A DNA stretch of 64,000 nucleotides. Source: Wolfiporia cocos. Its lineage: Eukaryota; Basidiomycota; Agaricomycetes; Polyporales; Phaeolaceae. Below the pieces are notes generated by a model that did no database searches, had not been told where the DNA came from, and saw nothing but the letters and a program-made list of their open reading frames with translations. Positions 56,212-64,000 of this stretch are shown piece by piece; position 1 is the first letter of the stretch, and every line of letters begins with the position of its first letter. The position numbers and the translations under genes were made by a program. Where the stretch lies: assembly GCA_029448655.1 (NCBI GenBank), contig JACCLO010000014.1:868001-932000 (forward strand). The letters run 5' to 3'.

Positions 56212-57775
56212 TGTTGCCATATCCTCCTTTACTGCCCAATTCACCAACATGCACACCAATCACTATGCCATACCTCACCCTCCCTAAACCTGAACTTTTA
56301 CTTGGCACTGTCTGCAGATGGTGAGTGATTTGAAGCTTCCTCAAACAATCATGTGCTTTCCTCAAGCCAGACATTACACCCATGGTTTCAACCCAGGGTA
56401 AGCCTCTCTACCAGCCATTACTAGCAATGACCTAAATACTACTACAATACCTATCCCACACTTGAGGTTAATGTCCCAGCAAGTTTGCATGGCCTTTTGA
56501 AACTCCACTGTGGCTGTGCCGATGCTTGTGGATTGGTGCATAAGGGTGCTGTGTGTACAAGTTGTAGGATCTTGAAGAAATAATGAACACAAGCAGGTGG
56601 CAGTGGTGGATTCAATTGTATACCTACAATTGAATGGATATATACTCACCATGGCATTTCAGTCTGACAACCAAGTGCAAAGTGATATAGATTATGCTGT
56701 ACACAAGCTGAGCCAGGCAGCCAATATCATTGAGCAGCAGGGAAGGATAGCAGATTGTGTTTTATCTGAGGTGCACTGCAAGTTGTGTGCTCTACAATAG
56801 AGTGGGCAGGGGACATAGAAGTGCACATTCGCTGCCACACTATGATGCTGGTGACTAATGCATGAGGTTGCCACTGCCAAATGCAATACATCAATGCGAT
56901 TGGATATATAAGTATATGTATATCAGCTAAGATAGGCAACATTAGGAACAGGTACCTTTACAGTCACATGATGTTTCTCATGGTCAAATCCTGAGGATTC
57001 TCTGTTGCCATATGGTGATGTATTTTCAGAAGACATAGAATAGGTGTAGCATAATGCAAATACAGTTTCTGCACTGAAATAAGGCAGCTCAAAGCTAATT
57101 GAAAGGTGTTGTTGCAAGTCAACATGCTCGGAATGCGATGGTGCAATTGGAGTCGCGCATCAATTGGAGTCAATAGCATGTCAAGGCAGAAATGGCAGGT
57201 GCAGTGGGAGTTGGGGGGCTGATAATTGGGGTGGTATGGGCAGATGAGTCACTGCAAGCATAAAAGGGGACAGATTGTACATACCTATGCTGTGCATTTG
57301 TAACCTATCCAGACAAAGTCCCTGGAGTCCAAAGGGAACATGTAGCCTCATGAGTGGGCACCTACCCATAAATCTTGACAGGTGTTATTGTTGTCTGCAT
57401 ATGTTATTGAAGCTAACATGTAAGCGCCCACCCCGGATGCTGGGAATGAGGATGTTTAGACTTGCCTGATTTGTACTATCACATCATATGACCCTAAGCT
57501 AGGTGTAGCCAAATCTCAGTGCTTGCGGAATCAAAAATGCGTCAGGGACCTCAAAATGTGCAGAAAAAGCCAGAACAAAGAAATTCACTTTTTGGGAAAT
57601 TGCTTGGTCAGTTTTCAACATCTCAAGATTTTGCTCAATAGGATTGAAAGAGGAGGTCCTATTCCATCATTTCTATTGAGGAAACATTGCCTGTGGTCAA
57701 TGTTATTAGGGTGGTTGGTATCGGTAGTGCCTTGATTATGTAAGGGATGCCCGTTCCTGGTGTTGCCTATCTTAG
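56212..57775. repeat. Old repeat region; contains the empty site of a solo LTR
   Basis: 56500-56620 is the reverse complement of the sequence flanking the solo LTR at 61653-62194, without the LTR (AAGAA at 56575-56579). 57047-57110 and 57384-57770 match 61145-61600 directly, with about 275 bp of extra sequence between them in this copy. Weak minus-strand coding traces occur (CLCSLFLQDPTTCT), but no full frame. Confidence 0.65.
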
Positions 57776-58626
57776 TAGGCGAGAATGCCTCCTGCAGTAT
57801 GCTTCCACTTGCCTCTGCTGAGGAGCTTCTTATCTTGGGTAGCTTGAAGTTCTATGGACAAGCAGCCTCAGCGGTGAAATTGAACTCTTTCTGTTTCTGA
57901 AATTATCTGGACCAAAGATCACGGAATGCTCATGTGTGGCAGCTTGAATAAGATAGCCGCGAACACAAAGGCAAAAGCGCGAAATATTCCAGAAATACTG
58001 AGAGAGTACGTGTGGAGCGTGCTTCAAAAAAAATCCTGCAGGGCAGACTATCATGCAATGTCGTGGCATCGCCTCGCACAGCAAACCGACTGGTGATAGT
58101 CGATGAGAGAAGACTGCATGGGGTTCACACTGCGTAATCAATCACTTCAAGGCCCTCTCACATATAAGACACTGCTACTAAAATGCTCATACGGATTATA
58201 CGAGTGTGATTTACGTTTGACACAAAATACTTGCTCAAAACAGAAAGAGACATTCCATTTCGAAGCCCGTTCCAATGATGGTAAGTGTATGTCAATCTCA
58301 TTGACAGCGTGATTGACAAGAACAATGCTGGTAAGGCGTTCGGTCCCACTACTTAAAACTACCGCTGCAGCGCAATTTTCCTCCGCATCGCTACCGTAGT
58401 ATTGTTGATGTAACTAATCGCCGGGCATTACTTCTACATCAATTCCCAACTTCGATATCAAACGGATGGCAGCAAATGCGTCACAAGATACAATACGCTT
58501 GGTAGAACGTTCACGTCCATCTTGTTCTCAGAAAATGAGATCGCTCGCAGCAAGATTCCAGCCAGGCTCAGGTTGGCAACGTGAGGTAGGTACAAGGAAC
58601 AGTACATAGGGTTTGCCTCTTCTTGA
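57776..58626. other. Intergenic, nothing supported
   Basis: No gene or repeat recognised downstream of the dehydrogenase stop codon. Confidence 0.5.
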
Positions 58627-60085
58627 TTAATCCGCTGTAATTCCCGAGACCTTCACCACTCTGGAGGGCACAAGGTCAGCTGAGCTTTGTAGCAGTGAAA
58701 TGGCTGCCAATGCGGTACGTACAGCTTCCCGGTGTTACCTCCGTCAAACAGCAGGTTGAGAGCCTGTGGTGCTTGTGCAAGTCCTTTAACGACGTGGTAT
58801 TTGCGCTTTAGACTGCCTTCCTTAAGCAGTGTACCCAAATATTCCAATGCCGCAGGGAACCGTTCGGTGTGGTCAAAACTAGACGTCTGCATGTTAAAAT
58901 CACGGAGAGGAAACAAGAGAATGCAACAACTAACACAGAGAAGCCTTCGATCCTCGCTCTTTTCAAACCGAGATGGTGATAGTTAGACAATTCTTTCGAC
59001 TGCTGAGTATCTGACAAATATTTCAGTGGCAATTTTGAGCTAGAAGCTATGACAAGGATTCACTATATCCAGAAATCGTTCCTATTGCAAGGCTTGTTGT
59101 CAAGCTTCAAGATATGAAGACGGGGCATAGAGGACATACCACTTATGATGACCCTCGCATGCGTGTTCATGCGCGTCAACGCGAAGTCAAGAATCTCGCC
59201 ACCGACATTATCGAAGAATATGTCAAAATAGCCTACTGAGTTGATGAGGTCTTCCTGGAATGTCGAGCTCTTGTAGTTCAGCGCCTTGTCAACGCCGAGA
59301 TCATTCTCCAGCCACGCGCACTTCTCCGGAGTACCAGCAATCGCATAGACTTTCGCGCCCACGCGTTTGGCGATCTGGCAGACGATTGAACCTGTGGCAC
59401 CTGCGGCAGCCGATACGAGGAGCTTCTCTCCCGGTTGGAGCTTCCCTACTTCTAGCAGACCCTGTACGCTACTTTGAGCACTGGGCGAGCGCCAAACGAA
59501 TCGTGGACTTACGATGCGCGCGGCGAGCCCTAGAATTTATAATGTCAGCTTGAAGACATACGAGGGTAATCTCGAGATGACGGACCTATGTGGCCTAGCG
59601 GACCCAGAGTGTCGACGAACTCAGCGCCCTCGGGAACTCTACAAGACCGCGCTCAGTTGTGTAAGAGGCGCTCAGCCACAGTGAACCTACTTGACTTCGG
59701 TAACGCTTCCGCTATCGACCAGCGCATACTCAGTCCATCCTGCCATGCAGTGAGCATTACTAATGCACTGTTAGTTGGATTAATGCTGACCAAATGTCCC
59801 CTTAACAAGGTCCCCCTCTGTGAACCCACTGCTCTCTCCGGCCTCCACTACTGTTCCGAGCGCTATTGACCACATCGTCTCCCCGATTGACAAGGGTATG
59901 ATACCCCCCTCATTCATCCACAGACGCGACGCCGGGTCCAGCGACAGGTAGTCGACCCGCACGACCACTTGTTGGCTACTCGCTTTGAGGTCGTAGGGCA
60001 GGACCTCCTTGCGGAAGGTGGATTCATTCACCAGTCCCGTAGGTCGCTCTGCTAGGATAATTCTCGTGTAAGTAGAGGGTGCCAT
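58627..60085 (-). CDS. NADP-dependent medium-chain dehydrogenase/reductase (alkenal/prostaglandin reductase type), 337 aa
   Basis: Model: complement(join(58627..58684, 58723..58886, 58937..58992, 59140..59461, 59513..59529, 59586..59638, 59691..59739, 59791..60085)). This is 1014 nt, 338 codons, every join in phase; one exon is only 17 nt and one intron is 147 bp, the others 38-61 bp. The N-terminal half matches the catalytic fold (VDYLSLDPASRLWMN, GTVVEAG, KGTFGWTEYA). Residues about 154-163 (VSAAAGATGS) are the Rossmann glycine motif, followed by GAKVYAIAGTPEKCAWLEND and FDNVGGEILD. There is no structural-zinc cysteine cluster, as in the zinc-free 2-alkenal/prostaglandin reductase subgroup. 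It probably reduces the C=C bond of enals or enones with NADPH in the cytosol. Length is normal; the last exon (SADLVPSRVVKVSGITAD) is the least certain part. Confidence 0.88.
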
Positions 60086-60118
60086 GATTGTTGGCTGTTG
60101 TGTAATGATGTGCTGTGC

Positions 60119-60136
60119 AATATATATATATATATG
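60119..60136. repeat. (TA)n run upstream of the reductase gene
   Basis: TATATATATATATATA about 35-50 bp upstream of the ATG at 60085 on the minus strand; it may act as the TATA region. Confidence 0.5.
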
Positions 60137-60558
60137 TTGATTTCTTGCTTAGTGATGAGGAAACTGTTGCGATTTGGGGTCTGCGGCGTTGCCAGGGCGC
60201 AGGATGGCGCGGCGAAGTCGGACTGATGGCGTGGTGATGGGCAAGCTAGCGGGTCGCTAAGTCCATTAGTATATAGGCTGGTCGGAGCGATGGGGCTCAC
60301 CAGCGGTTTGTAACCCCCTTATCACTCGTATTCGGACTCGCAACTCAGGCCCCGACGGGCGATTTCAACAGAGACGCCACAGAGGACACATCGTAGCCGG
60401 TAGCGCTCGTCATCACTTCCGCGAGCAAGCTTTGTCAGATGACAGATGTACACTATACGAATCGTTCAATATCATTTGCAGATGCCGAGACCCCTGGTTG
60501 ATTACACAGCACGTGGCGCCAGTGGCGTTTACTTTACAGTCTGTTGCCACGCCACACC

Positions 60559-60817
60559 GGGGGCATTATCTAATGACTTTGTCGGAAACATGTTGGTATC
60601 ATTTAAATAAGTGATCAAATGCGAACACAATGCATTGATTGCTAATATAATATCTTCATTAGATAATGCCCCCAGTGTCTGGATCTTTACGCAGCCTATG
60701 GCCAGCTGAGGTCCTGTGTTTCTCACAATGTTATCAACCAATGCATTATGTTTGCATTTGATCACTTATTTAAATGATACCAACATGTTTCTGACAAAGT
60801 CATTAGATAATGCCCCC
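60559..60817. mobile_element. MITE-like inverted-repeat element
   Basis: The arms 60559-60641 and 60735-60817 are reverse complements with about four mismatches, two of them CpG to CpA. The termini are GGGGGCATTATCTAATGAC. A third copy of the terminal motif lies inside at 60657-60673, so the element may be nested or internally duplicated. No coding capacity and no clear target duplication. Confidence 0.75.
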
Positions 60818-61144
60818 AATGCCATAGAGCGCTGTAATCAGTAATATCTGTTCAAGACTGCATGGACCACCTATTAGGATGTATGGGCTTTGGATTGAAT
60901 GACAGTATTGACACACCACACATACTGCTCGTATAATTGAGCAGTTCAAACAGCCCCCATTTGCTGCGTAAAACTGAACCGCAGGATCACTATGGCTTCA
61001 GGTAGATTAGGGCAACTTACTTCAATGACAACACAATGGGGAGAGTTGCATGTAGCAGCTTTTGGCTCAAATGTCAAATGTGCTTTGAGTGTGCTACTCC
61101 GTCTGGAAGGACGTTGACTGGATCATGCCAGAAGTAGAATGGGT

Positions 61145-61652
61145 GTAGCATAATGCAAATACAGCATCTGCACTGAAATAAGGCAGTTCAAAGCTAATTG
61201 AAAGGTGTTATTGCTGTCTGCATATGTCACTGAAGCTTACATGCAAGCACCCACCCCGGGCACTGAGAATGAGGATGTTTAGACTTGCCTGATTTGTACA
61301 CTATCACATGATATGACCCTAAGCTAGGTGTAGCCAAATCTCAGTGCTTGTGGAATCAACAATGCGTCAGGAGCCTCAAAATGTGCAGAAAAAGTCAGAA
61401 CAAAAAACTTCACTTTTTTGAAAATTGCTTGGTCAATTCTCAACATCTCAAGGTTTTGCTCAATAGGATTGAAAGAGGAAGTTCTATTCCATCATTTCTA
61501 TTGGGAAAACATTGCCTGTGGTCAATGTTATTAGGGTGGTTGGTATCAGTAGCATCTTGATTATGTAAGGGATGCCCATTCCTGGTGTCGCCTATCTTAA
61601 TAATGAAGCTATTGAATCTGCTGCTGCCACCTGCTTGTGTTCATTATTTCTT
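61145..61652 (+). repeat. Old repeat, second copy (left part)
   Basis: Matches 57047-57110 plus 57384-57770 at high similarity; it continues after the solo LTR at 62195-62330. Confidence 0.75.
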
Positions 61653-62194
61653 TGTTACGGATCAAATATCCGTTCAGCTGAATTAACTAAATTGAGTTAC
61701 TCAGCATGTCAAGTAGCCCACTACTTGTCGGACTCAGTGGAGTCAGAGTGTCGATATACAAGCTGCAGGCTTAATTGTTCAAGCCTTTGAGAATGAGTAT
61801 AGGATCCTTGTAATTCAACAAGGTCGAGCTGAGTAACTCGATGAGTATTTACACTGGATTATATACTACTCATTATCTCTGGGGTCATAGTGTCTGTGGT
61901 ACTGCTACCATTAAGTCTGTAAAGCTAGCATGCTAGTAAGACAAATACAAAGTGTTGTGGTTGAGTGCAACAAGAGCTGAAACATATGAATCCTGTGGTT
62001 AGACACATGATATCAGCTAGAACCTGATACATTGCGGATCTATGGGCATAGGGCTGTTGTACATGAAATGAGGGACACCGGTTGAGCAGGGATCCCTGGG
62101 ATAAGGTCCGCGATAAAGCGGTTGAATGCTAAGTCCCTCTCTCCAGTGAGGCGTCAGTAGCAGATATTCGATAGTCCCTGTGCAGACTGTAACA
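61653..62194 (+). repeat. Solo LTR, TGTTACGG family, copy C (542 bp)
   Basis: Starts TGTTACGG, ends CTGTAACA, with perfect 5-bp target duplication TTCTT (61648-61652 and 62195-62199). It shares the first ~20 bp and a block near the TATA box (AACAAGGTCGAGCTGA, TTATATACTACT) with copies A and B but is shorter and diverged. An uninterrupted version of the target exists at 56500-56620 (inverted). Confidence 0.88.
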
Positions 62195-62329
62195 TTCTTC
62201 AAGATCCTACAACTTGTACATGTGGTGTGCCCCTACATGCTGATCCACAAGTGCCAGCACAGCCACAGTGGAGTTTCAAAAAGCCATGCAAACTCACTGG
62301 GACATTAACCCCAGTGAGAATCCAGTGTT

Positions 62330-63960
62330 TTTGAATGTAGCCAAGTGTATCAGATACATATGGCAGTATCCTTCAAATATAGCTCATTATATCAGGATTA
62401 TGTATTCAGATCTAGCCTACTGTACACCAAAGTATCGACATATACTACCCAAATGCACCCCAGAAATATCCAAATCTACCTATGTCCATGCCCACTCCCC
62501 ATTCACACCTGTTTCCTGCCCCCAATCCCTGATGCAGAAAACTGCTAGTTTTCATATGTTCACAGAATTGTATTGCATTCTGCAGTGTATGAATGAATAT
62601 TTTAGGATACTTTGAAGTTATGAGATACGTACTCTTGGAAGTACACACATGTCAGGCACAGTGCATGGGTGCAATCTCATTGCCATGGTGGGGAACAACA
62701 GGAAGGTGGTGGAGTGAGCCTAGACTGGAAGGTGGTGCAATATGCACCTGGTTATGGAAAAGGGGAGTGCAGTGTATATAGTCAAGGAACAAAAATGTAC
62801 ATACCTTACACATTTGCTGAGATCCCATTACATTCAAAATATAGGAATGCCAGGCAGTAAGGCATAGCCGAAATAGGCACCACCTGAACTTCAACACATA
62901 GCAGTCTGTTTGCCGTGGCAGTTACATCTCACAAGGAGAACAATTGCATACTGACTGAATGTAGGTAGACAAGACAAAACTAAAAACTAACAACTCAAGT
63001 ACTCACAGTGGGATGTCTACTCACATGTGGTCATTTGGCTCCTCTTGAAGCTGGAGGGGATGGTGTCGCCTCACCAAGACTCAGAGACCAACTATATATG
63101 AGAAAAGCATAGGGAGAAGATGAGATAGAGATAGATTGCACCATGCCATGAGCCTACTTATGTGTAGCAAGGGAAACAAAGTTCAAGGGGTAACAGAGTA
63201 GGTGAAGGAACCTAAAATGAAGCCATTAATGGAAAGTGACATAGTGACACTAGTGCTGCTAGGTAAGAGCACTACCATAAAGGGATGTGGCTACAATGCC
63301 ACAATGCCATGGGAAGACAAGGACTCAGATGGGAGCTGCATTATTGGCATAGACACATTTGCTGTATTCTTACATAAGAAATGAAAAGCTCAATGTGTGT
63401 GCAATGGCTCTGTTGCCCAACAAGCAAGCTCAAAACATGGCATGGCTGCAGTAGGCACCTTTGGTCAAAAAATGCAGATATCTCTTCAGGAATTGTTGAC
63501 TACAGCCACAAAAATACACCTTGTTCCTTTGTTATCAATTTTTATATATGGAGGTTCGAAGCATTGTGAGTTATAATTATTTTGGTAGGGGTATGGAGGG
63601 ATGCACATACAGCAGTGTGGCAGTATGAAAGTGTAACAATGTAAGTGCGTGGATCTGAAGCAATCTACGTACAGATCCATTATATGCAACTATCTTACGT
63701 GTACACAACGTCAACACGTTATGCAGAGGCCTTATGGTAAGATCTGTTGCTCGTTGGCACATGTCAATCTACTCATCAGGTCACATGAGCTGCTGGATAC
63801 ATTTCGATACGCTGAACTTTTGCGGATACATTTGGTTACATGAGGATTCATTTGGATATTTTTAATACATCGGATTTTCACTGGGCATTAACCTCAGGTC
63901 CTATCCCACTTTAACGGACACTCTACCCCACTCATCTTTACCTGACTTTTCACTACCACC
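62330..63960. other. AT-rich region without a supported gene
   Basis: Small ORFs (at most 115 codons) on both strands, no motifs, no splice-consistent model. Confidence 0.45.
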
Positions 63961-64000
63961 GTTAGCTGCCACACATGTACTTAGTATACTGCCTGCGGGA
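63961..64000 (+). repeat. 3' end block of the same family as the element at 28605-30320
   Basis: GTTAGCTGCC.CACATGTACTTAG.ATACTG.CTGCGGGA matches 30251-30290 at about 37 of 40 positions. The window ends inside it. Confidence 0.6.

Overview
This window looks like an accessory, transposon-rich stretch of a filamentous fungus, most likely an agaricomycete (Basidiomycota). The evidence is that genes carry many 45-58 bp GT-AG introns, there are no prokaryotic signals, the mobile elements are Ty3/gypsy, hAT and solo LTRs, and an F-box paralog cluster is present. The species cannot be told from the sequence. No tRNA, rRNA, CRISPR array or operon was seen.

Layout. (1) 1-10.3 kb holds lineage-type hypothetical genes: a fragment cut by the left edge, a 763-residue gene (4047 back to 1650), a multi-exon gene at 5.8-7.75 kb with one frame break, and an intact nine-exon gene at 8126-10301. 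The last encodes a C2HC-like finger, a coiled coil, an NLS and SUMO-interaction-like motifs. Between the first two full genes lies a 0.87 kb near-perfect inverted repeat built from tandem palindromic sites. (2) 10.5-14.1 kb holds the 5' end of a phenol 2-monooxygenase-like gene, cut off by one of two nearly identical, oppositely oriented non-autonomous hAT elements. (3) 15864-24100 is a complete, apparently young Ty3/gypsy element on the minus strand. It has 372 bp LTRs with one mismatch, a TGACT target duplication and a single intact 2256-residue gag-dUTPase-protease-RT-RNaseH-integrase-chromodomain ORF. (4) 25-54.5 kb holds five F-box paralogs in different states of decay: one intact, one with a single stop codon, three truncated. 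They are interleaved with a second, broken copy of the same Ty3 element (32099-40272), a 1.15 kb inverted duplication, solo LTRs, a third hAT copy and a proline-rich element ORF. (5) 55.9-64 kb is mostly old repeats around one intact ordinary gene, an eight-exon NADP-dependent medium-chain dehydrogenase/reductase (337 residues, minus strand).

Themes. The Ty3 family appears to prime reverse transcription from its own RNA: the 11 nt just inside the 5' LTR are complementary to the predicted first 11 nt of the transcript. It also carries a five-motif dUTPase inside the polyprotein, and its reading frame ends inside the 3' LTR. All differences between the LTR pairs lie at CpG sites, which suggests methylated-CpG decay of repeats. 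Three exon models (763, 586 and 337 residues) and two F-box models were built by hand from splice signals and keep phase throughout; they still need transcript support.
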